Shown here: positions 32,601 through 41,812 of the stretch, piece by piece
How positions within the stretch are numbered: the stretch's first letter is position 1
Layout: the number at the start of each line of letters is the position of its first letter
Origin: Paenibacillus gallinarum
GTDB taxonomy: Bacteria > Bacillota > Bacilli > Paenibacillales > Paenibacillaceae
Length of the DNA stretch: 64,000 nucleotides
Reading direction: 5' to 3'
Assembly: GCF_014836635.1 (NCBI RefSeq)
Contig: NZ_JACSQL010000010.1
Span: 124,001 to 188,000 of the forward strand
Program-made: the position numbers and the translations under genes
Notes under the pieces: generated by a model
Databases searched by the model: none
What the model saw: the letters and a program-made list of their open reading frames with translations, nothing else
Told to the model about the DNA's origin: nothing

Positions 32601-35325
32601 TGTACCGCTTCAAGCGGATGTGCGAGCTAGTGGAATCAGCCGCATCATGGGCAAGATGCCGGGAAGCGGCAAGGGTACCATCTATTATGACAACCTAAAA
32701 GTGTATAACGAACCTGTAGCGTCTCCAAAAGGACTTAAAGCTTTGCCTGGCAATGGAAAAGTTCAACTCGAGTGGCAGCCGGCTGCAGGAGCTGCTTCTT
32801 ATACGGTGAAACGCAGTCAAAAAGATGGCGGTCCTTATGAGATACTAGCAAAAGGACTGACCGAATTTAGCTATGTCGATGAAACCGTTAAGAACGAAGT
32901 CAATTATTATTACGTAGTGACAGCAACAGGACCCGCTGGAGAGAGCGGCCTATCCAATCAGGCGACAGCACTGCCGAGCGCAAGCGCAGTGAAACCAGAT
33001 GCTCCAAGCGGACTTACCGCTGCTGCCCGGAGTGGTCAGATTGATCTGAATTGGCAGCCGCTTACACAGGCAGTGACTTATACAGTGAAACGCAGTCAGA
33101 CCATGACAGGACCTTTCGAGGTGGTGGCCAGTAAAATTAGCGGTTCCTCCTATCGAGATTCCGGTCTTGTAAATGGTCAGGCATATTACTATACGGTATC
33201 TGCTTCAAGTGTTGCAGGTGAGGGACCCGATAGTGAACCTGTTCAAGTTACACCTGTTCTACAGCTGAGAACGCCGGAGATAACAGGCGAAAGTATCTCT
33301 CAGGGTGCCCTTATTTCTTGGACTGCTGTGGATGCAGCTGAGAACTATTCCGTACAGCGAGCTGTATATGCTGATGGACCATTCGAGGAACTAGGGATTG
33401 CCGAATCCACATCCTATACGGATACGAATGTAATTAGCGGCAAGCCTTATTATTATCAGGTAATCGCCAAAAATCAGGATTCGCGTAGTTTGGGATCGAA
33501 AGTGGTTGTTGTGAAGCCTCAAGAAAGCGAGGGATCACCACCGACAGGACCTCAGGGGGTTATGATTGTGCCGAGCAATGAACGGCTTACCCTGAAATGG
33601 GAGCCTCTAGCGGGAGCAGATACGTATTCACTGAAAAGAAGCTCGTCTGAAGACGGCACTTATCTAACCATCGCGGATGGTTTGACAGAGACTTCCTTTA
33701 CTGACACAGGCCTTACGAACGGAGAGTCTTATTACTATATTGTATCTACCGTCATCGGGGGAGTAGAAAGCGCAGCTTCACTTCCCGTCAGTGATATTCC
33801 AGCCCGCAGTATTACTGTGGCACTGGACGGAAGCGGAGATTATCAGACCGTACAAGAGGCGATTAATGCAGTACCAGATCAAAATACATCTCAGATGATT
33901 ATTTATATTAAGAACGGCACATACCGCGAGAAATTGGTCCTTCCGGCCACGAAACCGAACATTCGGATGATTGGGGAGAGCAGGGAAGGTACCGTTCTCG
34001 TGTATGGCGACAGTGCGAGTACCCCGGGAGCCGACGGCTTGCCAATGGGAACTTCCAATAGTTCTGGATTCAAGGTGCTGGCAAACGACTATTCAGCAGA
34101 GCGATTAACGATTATGAATGATGCAGGAGATGACGCCGGTCAGGCGGTTGCCTTGTATACCAAAGGAGATCGTATGACATTCCGGGAAGTAAATCTGAAG
34201 GGTTATCAAGATACCTTCTATGCCAATGATGGTCGTCAGTATTTTGTAGACAGTTATATTGAAGGGGATGTTGATTTTATCTTTGGCGGAGCAACTGTTG
34301 TTTTTGAGAACAGTGTTATTCACAGTCTGAATGATGGTTACGTCACAGCGGCATCAACCCCGGAAGACAAACTAGGTTATGTATTTTTGAATAGCCGATT
34401 CACTGCAGAACCAGGACTTACGGGTACAGTTCCTCTGGGACGTCCGTGGAGACCTTATTCTAATGTATATGTCATTAACAGTGAACTCGGTGATCACATT
34501 GAACCAACGGGATGGGATAACTGGAGAAATCCTACGAATGAATTGACAGCACGCTATGGGGAATTTGCGAGTTATGGTCCTGGCGCGAATCCATCGGCAA
34601 GATACACTTGGTCAACACAGCTAACATATGAGGAAGCATCTTTGCTCACTCCTGAACATATTCTTGCTGGAGATGATGGATGGAACCCAGCCTCTATGAT
34701 TGCCGTTCCAGACGGAGATACAGCTTTATCTTCGATCATCATCGGCGGCCAGCCGCTGCCAGAATTTGATGCAAGCCGTTTATCTTATGAAGTTACAGTG
34801 GGAGCTGGTGAGGATGTACCTCTACTAGAAGCTGCGGTTCGTTCTGCTTATGCGAAAGTGGACATTATACAGGCGGACGCGGATTCGAGGCAGGCTCTTA
34901 TTACGGTTACTGCACAAGATGGAAGTGAACGTAAATATACAATTCAGTTTAATACACAAGAACAAATCGATCAGACACCACCGCAGTTAACTCTTTCCGT
35001 TGATAAGCCGGTATTGTACCCAAGGGGCAACAAGCTGGAAGCGATCAAAGTAACGGCTTCTGCTGAAGATGACCTTTCTGGAGTAGCGAATATCAATCTA
35101 GTGTCGATTACTAGCAGTGATGAAGATAAACATGAAGGACACCAAAGAGCAGATATTCAAGAAGCAGAGTTTGGTACTCCTGATTTTGAATTTATGCTTC
35201 GTGCTGAAGTAAAAGGTGGTTCGAAAGAGCGTGTATATACGATCGTATATGAAGCGATTGATCATGCAGGTAACCGGACACTTGCCGAGACTACAGTAAC
35301 GGTGAAAAAAGGAAAAGATAATTAA
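29623..35325 (+). CDS. Secreted multidomain pectinase: pectate lyase plus pectin methylesterase
   Basis: 1900 residues from the ATG at 29623, which has GGAGGG 8 bases upstream. Signal peptide 1-24 (KKLGVLLLVLSLIAS ... AAAA). Residues about 38-400: PL1-type pectate lyase beta-helix (FPGAEGGG, GPGSLREAV, IIIDHCSFSWSVDE, NASRNPRLPG). About 400-440: calcium-binding type-3 repeat (DDDRDGMPNVWE). About 450-530: Ig-like domain. About 540-725: beta-sandwich resembling DUF1349. FN3 domains: one at about 736-820, then four from about 1034 to 1393, with a CBM-like domain (DDNFEEAELGA) between the first and second. About 1396-1690: CE8 pectinesterase (GYQDT near 1526, DVDFIFGG near 1550 with both catalytic Asp, LGRPWRPY near 1604). 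The end holds cadherin-like and Ig-like domains. No SLH anchor, so it is probably released. Confidence 0.92.
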   Translation: MMKKLGVLLLVLSLIASMQPAAAATSDVSSEAPALPAFPGAEGGGMYTTGGRGGETVYVTTLKDSGPGSLREAVAKSNATIVFEVGGTIHLESPLKITGSNLTIAGQTAPGEGITISDYTTSFAGDNLIIRYLRFRLGDRYVNEDDAFGGRYHKNIIIDHCSFSWSVDEVLSVYDNENTTIQWSIVSESMLMTTHFKGRHGYGGIWGGKNASFHHNLIAHNASRNPRLPGKSPEDNVDFYNNVIYNWGFFSTYGGEVGQYNIRDNYYKYGPNTYRTVRDNIFQEVHEGSKIYIGGNYVDGSEEVTSDNWKGVPIVRNPASKLNTPIVMPNPSAPETATDAYESVLEGAGAVLPRRDSVDARIIRDTAERTGEHINSQKEVGGYPEFASVKSDLADDDRDGMPNVWEIQHGLNPNDPSDRNGTQQSGYTNLEVYLNGIVSNGSVSPVVTISLPAHNTMIAAGDSVTIAAEAMDPDGLIDRVEFYQGDQLLGEDKAEPYSFEWKDIPDGTFYITAKAIDNTGTAAQSDKVTIHANTEGNTEPWVSKDIGNPGIAGHLQIGADSSEVTLKSAGDIGGPADSFHFAYQELVGNGEIVAKIEHITGTDNEAEAGVMIRESLEPGSKMAALMIPYVKEGKKTVLISRTASGKNAVTKEPEAFVNTPYWVKLMRLDDKITALTSKDGSEWTQLDTITLPMNEKVYYGLAADASKANDEVLKYNTSRLTGAEAKNLKADYPVAPTGIKTEAGDQQVKLSWNEVPQAESYHIYSSTIPGGPYEQVASAVTGSSYLHTGLTSGLAYYYVLTTVNASGESFRSSEVSAIPTGSVGTIHVVDDNFEEAELGATPTGYVVLPNPQDADHTVTVVDTPASSTGNSSAKSLKVYDNAPVNTQFTRQFTKQTGAFVVEADVMSESWPGTSVLLQLQDETGTKIPLSIEIRKPTQPAAEGTDTFVYKRSGADYKLADRPENNRWYNVKVAVDITAQTADIYIDHALSADDVPLQADVRASGISRIMGKMPGSGKGTIYYDNLKVYNEPVASPKGLKALPGNGKVQLEWQPAAGAASYTVKRSQKDGGPYEILAKGLTEFSYVDETVKNEVNYYYVVTATGPAGESGLSNQATALPSASAVKPDAPSGLTAAARSGQIDLNWQPLTQAVTYTVKRSQTMTGPFEVVASKISGSSYRDSGLVNGQAYYYTVSASSVAGEGPDSEPVQVTPVLQLRTPEITGESISQGALISWTAVDAAENYSVQRAVYADGPFEELGIAESTSYTDTNVISGKPYYYQVIAKNQDSRSLGSKVVVVKPQESEGSPPTGPQGVMIVPSNERLTLKWEPLAGADTYSLKRSSSEDGTYLTIADGLTETSFTDTGLTNGESYYYIVSTVIGGVESAASLPVSDIPARSITVALDGSGDYQTVQEAINAVPDQNTSQMIIYIKNGTYREKLVLPATKPNIRMIGESREGTVLVYGDSASTPGADGLPMGTSNSSGFKVLANDYSAERLTIMNDAGDDAGQAVALYTKGDRMTFREVNLKGYQDTFYANDGRQYFVDSYIEGDVDFIFGGATVVFENSVIHSLNDGYVTAASTPEDKLGYVFLNSRFTAEPGLTGTVPLGRPWRPYSNVYVINSELGDHIEPTGWDNWRNPTNELTARYGEFASYGPGANPSARYTWSTQLTYEEASLLTPEHILAGDDGWNPASMIAVPDGDTALSSIIIGGQPLPEFDASRLSYEVTVGAGEDVPLLEAAVRSAYAKVDIIQADADSRQALITVTAQDGSERKYTIQFNTQEQIDQTPPQLTLSVDKPVLYPRGNKLEAIKVTASAEDDLSGVANINLVSITSSDEDKHEGHQRADIQEAEFGTPDFEFMLRAEVKGGSKERVYTIVYEAIDHAGNRTLAETTVTVKKGKDN

Positions 35326-35356
35326 ATTGGTTCACTAATTAGGAAAATGATGAGGA

Positions 35357-35405
35357 TAGAGGCACCCCGTTTGCTTAAAAGCAGACAGGGTGCCTCTATT
35401 TTTTG
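35357..35405 (+). terminator. Strong terminator of the pectinase gene
   Basis: AGAGGCACCC pairs perfectly with GGGTGCCTCT across a 20-base loop, then ATTTTTT. Confidence 0.9.
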
Positions 35406-35505
35406 TATATAACAAATTGATGCAAGTAAAAAGGAGTCATATAAGTCATGTCGAATGAAATATATAGTATAATTTGTCATTAATGAATAATTATTTCAAA
35501 TAACA

Positions 35506-35521
35506 TTGTAAACGCTATCAT
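35506..35521 (+). promoter_or_regulatory. Probable cre (CcpA) site upstream of the AraC-type regulator
   Basis: TTGTAAACGCTATCAT matches WTGNNARCGNWWWCAW at every position, 37 bases before the regulator start codon. At this place bound CcpA could block transcription initiation or elongation. Confidence 0.75.
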
Positions 35522-35557
35522 AATAGTTAAGCTTGGGTTAGAGGTGGAGGGTGAGTC

Positions 35558-37915
35558 ATGCGCAACTATTGGATCAAGCTTTTGGTATTCTGTCTTTTAC
35601 TCGGTGCGGTACCTACCCTATTTATCGGCCTGTTTTCCTACATCACTGCTTCTCAAGATGTTAAGGATAAAGTTCAGGCAGCCAATATGCTTGTGTTACA
35701 ACAGACCGAAATGCAAGTAGAGCAAATGCTGCATACGTTAGAAGATTCAGTCACGCAGTTTGCAAACACGGCTTTGGTTCAGGAGGCCTTTCATCAATCC
35801 CTTACCAGCGAAGACTTCGTTACCGTTCGAAAGCTTACGAATGAAATGGCGAATCTGCGGTCTTCGGCTGATATTAAAGATACGTATATTATTCAATTTG
35901 AAAAAGAATGGGCGATTCATTTTGCTGCACTCCGAAAGCTTCAGGAATTACCGAATTTAGATGAATTTGAAGCCTATGCAAGTGAATCTAAGGGGCTGAT
36001 GTGGAATACAAGAGCAAAAACTCAGCCCATAGCTCAAACGGAGCCAGGCAGTGATAACTCAATGGATGCGCTGGAGGTTCCAGAGGAAACGATAAGTTTG
36101 ATCTATAAACTGCCTTTGCTCGCGGGGACGGATAAACCGGAAGGCATGATTGTTGTCCGCGTGATGTCAGATGAGATAAGAAGAGTGCTGACGAAGAGTA
36201 AGGAACTCGGAAACAGTTATATTTTGGATGCCTCAGGTCAGATGTTTCTCTCTTCCGCTTCGGAAAAAAACGAGTATGCAGAGATTAACCGTGCTATAAG
36301 AGAACAAATTAGGGAATCATCTTCTTCCAGCGGTTTTTTAAACACGAAGTCAGGCGGTCAGAAACTCGGTGTGAGTTACCGTGTTTCTAATTACAACGAC
36401 TGGGTGTATGTTTCTGTTTCGTCGATTGCCGCTGTGACAAAGGAATCCCAGTCGATCGGTCTAATGACCATCGCTGTTTGTGTTTCTATATTGCTTCTAG
36501 TGGCGGCAATTTCATACTTTGGCAGCCAGCGCATGTATAAGCCGATTCGTTATCTGACGCAGCTGACTAGAGAAGCCAATGAAGAATCAGACATGATAGA
36601 GCAGAAGGACGATTTAGTGCTGATTCAGGAAGGAATCCAGACACTGGCTTCTACCAAAAGTAAACTTAAACACGTAATGCAAGGACAAATCCGGCATTTA
36701 CGCGAATTTTTTGTTATTAAACTCTTCACGGGGCAAATGTCGGAGGAAGAGCTGATTCAGCGATCCGATATGTATGGCTTCCCAAAAGAATGGGAGCATC
36801 TGTTAGTCTTTGCCGTACAAATTGATGATCTATCCTATACGAGGTACGCAGATGAGGATCGTGAACTTTTATTATTTGCGCTAAATAATATCGTAGAGGA
36901 ATTGCTGCCCCCTGATCGTAGATTTAGTCCCGTTTTGCTTGGTGGAACTCAGATCACTTTGATTGCGAACCCGGAAGGAAGCAAAGAAGAAATTTTGAAT
37001 TATGCGGCAGAACAAGCTGAAATGATTCAAGCCAAAGCAATGGAATATCTACAGTTGCAGATTAGTATCGGGGTGAGCAGACCTTTTCATAATATAGCAG
37101 ATGCGGTCATCGCTTATGGGGAAAGTCTGGAAGCGCTGCGCTGCAGAAACAGCCTTGGTTCCGGCATGATAGTTCGTGTTGAAGAAATTGACAAACGCGC
37201 GTCAGGCGAAACGGCGGTATATGGACATCTCAAACCGCTTGAAGAGCAGCTTGTACACTCTCTGCGAGAAGCTGATCTTGAGAAAACCCTGGGAATGCTG
37301 GATCAGTATTTGTCTGCTGTATTGCACAAAAATAGCTACGCAAAAGAGAGACGAATTCTACTTTTACAGCTGATGATGCGAATTGTGCAGATTGTTCAAG
37401 AACAAGGAATTCCTGTCCATAAGATCATTGAAGGAGAAAAAACAATTGAGCGGTTCCTAAAACTTCAGACTCACGAGGAGATTAGGTCGTGGTTCCAGAA
37501 TCGGCTGCTTACACCGATTGCAAGTCTGCTGCAAGAACGGCAGGAGAATCAGTTTGTCAGCGCGGCTGAAAAAATTGTATCCATCATACACGAACGCTAT
37601 GATCAGGAACTCACACTCGAAGCGATTGCAGCTGAGCTTCATTTTCATCCGGTGTATCTAGGCCGTGTATTTAAGAAAGAGGTAGGACATACCTTTAGCG
37701 ATTACGTAAGTGAGTTCCGAATGAAGATGGCTAAACACATGTTGGAGACGACAAATATGAAAATTTCGGAGATTGGTGAGAAATTAAGATATAAAAACAT
37801 CAGTGCCTTTATCCGGGCATTCCGTAAAATGTATGGATCAACACCAGGTCAATATAGAGAAGAGCGAAGCAGTTCGCGAATGGAAACAGAAGGAAAGTCC
37901 GTAGATCATGCCTGA
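35558..37915 (+). CDS. Membrane-bound AraC-family regulator with extracytoplasmic sensor
   Basis: 785 residues. A membrane segment at 8-28 (LLVFCLLLGAVPTLFIGLF) and a second at about 300-325 (IAVCVSILLLVAAISYF) bracket a roughly 270-residue external sensor of Cache-like character. A HAMP-like linker and a degenerate cyclase-like middle region follow. The C-terminal AraC DNA-binding pair of helix-turn-helices spans about 675-770 (LTLEAIAAELHFHPVYLGRV ... IRAFRKMYGSTPGQY). Paenibacillus has many such one-component regulators next to sugar ABC importers; they sense oligosaccharides outside and activate the adjacent genes. GGTGGAGGGTGAG precedes the ATG. Confidence 0.9.
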   Translation: MRNYWIKLLVFCLLLGAVPTLFIGLFSYITASQDVKDKVQAANMLVLQQTEMQVEQMLHTLEDSVTQFANTALVQEAFHQSLTSEDFVTVRKLTNEMANLRSSADIKDTYIIQFEKEWAIHFAALRKLQELPNLDEFEAYASESKGLMWNTRAKTQPIAQTEPGSDNSMDALEVPEETISLIYKLPLLAGTDKPEGMIVVRVMSDEIRRVLTKSKELGNSYILDASGQMFLSSASEKNEYAEINRAIREQIRESSSSSGFLNTKSGGQKLGVSYRVSNYNDWVYVSVSSIAAVTKESQSIGLMTIAVCVSILLLVAAISYFGSQRMYKPIRYLTQLTREANEESDMIEQKDDLVLIQEGIQTLASTKSKLKHVMQGQIRHLREFFVIKLFTGQMSEEELIQRSDMYGFPKEWEHLLVFAVQIDDLSYTRYADEDRELLLFALNNIVEELLPPDRRFSPVLLGGTQITLIANPEGSKEEILNYAAEQAEMIQAKAMEYLQLQISIGVSRPFHNIADAVIAYGESLEALRCRNSLGSGMIVRVEEIDKRASGETAVYGHLKPLEEQLVHSLREADLEKTLGMLDQYLSAVLHKNSYAKERRILLLQLMMRIVQIVQEQGIPVHKIIEGEKTIERFLKLQTHEEIRSWFQNRLLTPIASLLQERQENQFVSAAEKIVSIIHERYDQELTLEAIAAELHFHPVYLGRVFKKEVGHTFSDYVSEFRMKMAKHMLETTNMKISEIGEKLRYKNISAFIRAFRKMYGSTPGQYREERSSSRMETEGKSVDHA

Positions 37916-37945
37916 AGAAAGATGGATGGATTCACTTTCTTTTCT

Positions 37946-37988
37946 TAAAAGCAGCATACCGGAATTTTCGGGGTGCTGCTTTTTTATA
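37946..37988 (+). terminator. Terminator of the AraC-type regulator
   Basis: AAAAGCAGCAT pairs with GTGCTGCTTTT, with an inner CCG...CGG pair, followed by a T-run. The rest of 37916-38179 is an untranslated leader for the ABC genes, ending in an AAAGGAGGT ribosome site. Confidence 0.8.
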
Positions 37989-38179
37989 TAAGCAGTAAAA
38001 ATGATAAAGTTGTACCCTGCATATCACTGGTTGCCTGCTGCGCATAAGTACGGCAATGACAGGGGGAATCAGGGATGTTAGATTCACATTGTGTGGAGGT
38101 TGCCTCGTAGGTATAGCTTGCACTGATTCCTGACTGTCATAATCAGGACACCAAGCGACAAAGGAGGTAACCACCGCAA

Positions 38180-39151
38180 ATGAAGAGCGAATCGACGTTA
38201 CATAATCCGGAGCAAGGAGATGCATTCGTACCTAAATCTAAGATGAAGGGTGCGGTCATGCGTGATCTGATCCGGGATAGATGGTTGTATTTCATGTTAG
38301 CGCCGGGCATAGCTTACTTTATTATTTTCAAGTATGTTCCCATGTACGGCATTTCGATGTCTTTTCAGGATTACCAACCTTACCTCGGTTTTTTTGACAG
38401 TCCATGGGTGGGTTTCAAGCATTTCGAAAGATTTTTTGGTGAACCGCAGTTTTGGATGTTGTTCCGTAATACAGCAATTCTAGCGTTGTATAACTTGATT
38501 TTCTTTTTCCCATTGCCGATTATGCTGGCATTGATGCTGAATGAGGTTAGATCTTCTTTTTATAAAAGATTTGTCCAAACCTTAGTGTATATTCCGCATT
38601 TTGTATCATGGGTTGTGGTAGTAGGTATTTTCTACATGCTCTTTACGACGGAGAATGGACTGATTAATGAGTTTTTATTCCAATTAACAGGTAAGAAAAT
38701 CGCTTTTCTTCAGGATCCGGAATGGTTCCGAACGATGATCGTATCTCAATCCATATGGAAAGAAGTCGGCTGGGGGACCATTATTTTTCTTGCCGCACTT
38801 GCTGGCGTAGACCTTCAGCTATATGAAGCAGCGAGAATGGATGGAGCGGGAAGATGGCGTCAGCTGTGGCATATCACTTTGCCTGCGATTAAGAGTACCA
38901 TTGTTATTTTGCTCATTCTTCGGCTCGGTAATTTCCTCGATTCCGGTTTCGAGCAAATCTTCCTGATGCTGAACCCAACCACTCGGGATGTAGGTGAAGT
39001 ATTTGATACGTACGTCTATGTGAAAGGGTTGACCCAGGCGCAGTATAGCTACTCTGCAGCTGTTGGACTATTCAAATCGGTTGTGGGACTGGTCCTTGTC
39101 GTCTCGGCAAACTGGCTGGCTAAACGGTTTGGCGAAGAAGGCGTTTACTAA
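38180..39151 (+). CDS. LplB-type ABC sugar permease
   Basis: 323 residues with six membrane segments. The opening WLYFMLAPGIAYFIIFKYVPMYG is the standard start of the LplB/YteP group. The EAA loop YEAARMDGAGRWRQLWHITLP (residues about 214-234) contacts the ATPase. It forms the channel of an oligosaccharide importer with the next gene. AAAGGAGGT lies 12 bases before the ATG. No ATPase gene is present, as usual in this family, where a shared MsmX-like ATPase is encoded elsewhere. Likely substrate by context: unsaturated pectin or rhamnogalacturonan oligomers. Confidence 0.92.
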   Translation: MKSESTLHNPEQGDAFVPKSKMKGAVMRDLIRDRWLYFMLAPGIAYFIIFKYVPMYGISMSFQDYQPYLGFFDSPWVGFKHFERFFGEPQFWMLFRNTAILALYNLIFFFPLPIMLALMLNEVRSSFYKRFVQTLVYIPHFVSWVVVVGIFYMLFTTENGLINEFLFQLTGKKIAFLQDPEWFRTMIVSQSIWKEVGWGTIIFLAALAGVDLQLYEAARMDGAGRWRQLWHITLPAIKSTIVILLILRLGNFLDSGFEQIFLMLNPTTRDVGEVFDTYVYVKGLTQAQYSYSAAVGLFKSVVGLVLVVSANWLAKRFGEEGVY

Positions 39152-39169
39152 AGGAAGGGGTCAAATGCA

Positions 39170-40042
39170 ATGAACCAAGATAAAACCATCGGAAACCGGC
39201 TATTTGATATCATCAACAACTCGCTGCTACTTTTAGTGGCCTTAGCATGTTCGCTACCTTTTGTTTATGTGCTTGCCGTCTCGTTCACAAGCCCTGCTCA
39301 AGTGGCTCAAGGCGGAATCATTCTTTTTCCGAAGGAATGGTCACTCTCAGCATATCGCTACATTTTTTCTACCGATACACTGATGCGAAGTATGATGGTT
39401 TCGATTTACATTACGGTAGTCGGTACGTTCATTAATCTGGTGTTCACTTCGCTCATGGCTTATCCGCTGGCGAAAAGACATCTTCGCGGACGTAGGACGA
39501 TTATGATGGGAGTTCTGTTCACCATGCTGTTCGGTGGCGGACTGATCCCCACTTACTTTGTTGTCAAAGCGCTCAATCTAACGGATACCTTATGGTCCTT
39601 AATGATTCCTACTGCAATCAGTGCATTTAACCTTATCGTGCTAAAAAACTTCTTTCAGCAAATCCCAGATGGACTGGAAGATTCAGCAAAAATCGATGGA
39701 TGTAATGATCTAGGTGTTCTCATTCGGATTGTCCTGCCTTTATCCTTACCGGCGATGGCGACCTTTGGTCTGTTCTATGCGGTTGGACACTGGAACCAGT
39801 TCTTTAACGCGATTCTTTATATCAATGACAATACGAAATGGCCTATTCAGGTATTACTTCGTGAGATCGTTATTCTCGCATCGGGCCGTATCGGGGATAC
39901 CAATATTGACGATGCGGAAATACAGCCGCTGACGATTCGAATGGCAGTCATCGTTTTTGCAACGATTCCTATTTTGGTCGTATATCCGTTCCTGCAAAAA
40001 CATTTTGCTAAAGGAGCAATGCTAGGCTCAGTTAAGGGTTAA
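39170..40042 (+). CDS. YtcP-type ABC sugar permease
   Basis: 290 residues; 18 bases after the preceding permease gene with AAGGAAGGGG before the ATG. Opening GNRLFDIINNSLLLLVALA, six membrane segments, EAA loop DSAKIDGCNDLGVLIRIVLP. It ends KHFAKGAMLGSVKG, the almost invariant ending of the YtcP/YesQ group. Forms a heterodimeric channel with the LplB-type partner. Confidence 0.93.
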   Translation: MNQDKTIGNRLFDIINNSLLLLVALACSLPFVYVLAVSFTSPAQVAQGGIILFPKEWSLSAYRYIFSTDTLMRSMMVSIYITVVGTFINLVFTSLMAYPLAKRHLRGRRTIMMGVLFTMLFGGGLIPTYFVVKALNLTDTLWSLMIPTAISAFNLIVLKNFFQQIPDGLEDSAKIDGCNDLGVLIRIVLPLSLPAMATFGLFYAVGHWNQFFNAILYINDNTKWPIQVLLREIVILASGRIGDTNIDDAEIQPLTIRMAVIVFATIPILVVYPFLQKHFAKGAMLGSVKG

Positions 40043-40070
40043 ATTATCATTTGATATAGGGGGAAAAAAG

Positions 40071-41567
40071 ATGAAAAAGAAAGTTCATTTGTTGTCCGCT
40101 TCCGTTATGACTGCTGCGCTGGTATTATCCGCATGTGGCGGTGGAAAAGAGGCCGTCGTGATTGATGGAAGTAAGCCTTATTCACTGAAATATGTTGTAA
40201 ATCAGGTAGGGGAGATTCCGACAAAAGGGAATGAGATCGAGAAAGCAATTATGGAGTACACGAATACTGATCTTAATATCCAGTGGATTCCAGCTTCTGC
40301 TTATGATGAGAAAGTGAATGTAATGATCGCTTCGGAAGAGCTTCCTCAGCTGATCAAGCTCGGATATAATCCGACAACGATCGGAGCACTCAAAAATGGA
40401 CAGTTTTGGGAAGTCGGACCCTATATTAAGGATTACCCTAACCTGGCAGCACAGAGCGAAGATTTCTATAATAACATCAACGTAAACGGTAAAATATACG
40501 GGGTGCCTTTGTTCCGTGACCTGGGACGGGCGACGTTACACTACCGGAAAGATTGGCTCGATACGCTTGGGCTTCAAGCTCCTGTTACACTAGATGATTG
40601 GTACAACGTTATGAAAGCGATTGCTAAGGAAGATCCAGATAAGAACGGAAAAGATGACACGTATGGCCTTGTATTTGATAAAAAATACAATCAGGAAGCG
40701 GCCTCAACACTGACTCGTCTCGCCGTTTCACAAGGTGCACCTAACAAATGGGCAGTTGATGCAGAAGGTAATTTCACACCGGAATTCATGACTGAGCCTT
40801 ACTTTGAAACCATGAATCTGGTAAAACGTCTGTATGAAGAAGGATTAATTAATCAGGATTTTGCAGTGGTAGATACGAGCGAAATTGATAAATTATACGA
40901 ATCCGGCCGTGCGGGTATTCGCTTCTCCGGAGGAAATGCCCAGTCTTGGCAGGATAAAGTCATCAAGAACGTTCCGGAAGCAGTCATTGACGTGGCACCG
41001 GTAACCGGTCCGGAAGGACGCAGACTTCCAGGAGAGACAGGCAACGCAGGATTCCTGGCTATTCCTAAGAAGACAGTAAAAACAGAAGAGGAAATGAAGC
41101 TCATCCTGAAATTTGTTGACCAGCTGATGGATCCCGAAATGGCGACTCTTTTAGTTAAAGGGGTAGAGAACAAACACTGGAAGGATGCAGGCGATGTAAC
41201 GGAGGTACTGGACCGTGATGCGGATCTGAAAGAAGTGAAGCCTTACCGTGATACGATGCCGAACCGCAACGAGAACTACAACATTGAAAAACTCGCGAAG
41301 CAACCGGATTTGTTCCGTAAGAGTCAAAAGTTTGTAAAAGAAAACGATGAATTTATTGTTCCTAACCCTGCTCTGACACTAGATTCTGCGATCTATGCGG
41401 AACGTGGTAAGGAGCTGGAGCTGATGGCCACCGATGCACAGACAAAGTACATTATGGGTCAAATTGATGAAGCCGGCTGGCAGGCAGCGATAGAACAATG
41501 GAAGAAGCAAGGCGGCGACCAATTGATGTCTGAATACAAGGAAGCTTACTTGAAAACAGTTAAATAA
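40071..41567 (+). CDS. Extracellular solute-binding lipoprotein (LipO type)
   Basis: 498 residues. Lipoprotein signal peptide with lipobox LSAC, Cys near residue 22. The mature domain is a family 1 sugar-binding protein: NGKIYGVPLFRDLGRATLHY, the D-x-N-G-x-D-D-like calcium loop DPDKNGKDDTYGL, and GNAGFLAIPKK. It binds the oligosaccharide outside and delivers it to the two permeases. AGGGGG lies before the ATG. Terminator follows at 41591, so the ABC genes form a three-gene operon. Confidence 0.92.
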   Translation: MKKKVHLLSASVMTAALVLSACGGGKEAVVIDGSKPYSLKYVVNQVGEIPTKGNEIEKAIMEYTNTDLNIQWIPASAYDEKVNVMIASEELPQLIKLGYNPTTIGALKNGQFWEVGPYIKDYPNLAAQSEDFYNNINVNGKIYGVPLFRDLGRATLHYRKDWLDTLGLQAPVTLDDWYNVMKAIAKEDPDKNGKDDTYGLVFDKKYNQEAASTLTRLAVSQGAPNKWAVDAEGNFTPEFMTEPYFETMNLVKRLYEEGLINQDFAVVDTSEIDKLYESGRAGIRFSGGNAQSWQDKVIKNVPEAVIDVAPVTGPEGRRLPGETGNAGFLAIPKKTVKTEEEMKLILKFVDQLMDPEMATLLVKGVENKHWKDAGDVTEVLDRDADLKEVKPYRDTMPNRNENYNIEKLAKQPDLFRKSQKFVKENDEFIVPNPALTLDSAIYAERGKELELMATDAQTKYIMGQIDEAGWQAAIEQWKKQGGDQLMSEYKEAYLKTVK

Positions 41568-41590
41568 AAGAGAACGAAGAGAACGAGCAG

Positions 41591-41632
41591 AAATAGAGGC
41601 AGTAACACACTGCCTCTATTTTATTTTTTCTG
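41591..41632 (+). terminator. Terminator of the ABC operon
   Basis: AAATAGAGGCAGT pairs perfectly with ACTGCCTCTATTT around ACACA... a 5-base loop, followed by TATTTTTT. Confidence 0.92.
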
Positions 41633-41812
41633 ATGATTCAGAATTAATATTTTCATTTGAATGCAGATACCGGTCACTTAGTTAGGTATTAAGACTTATT
41701 CGTTATTTAACATAACATTACATATATACGTTTAAAGTTCTATCTTGTATAATACATTATTATTTATTTAGTAGTCATACTTAAATACGGATTAACCGAG
41801 ATGGAGGGCTTC

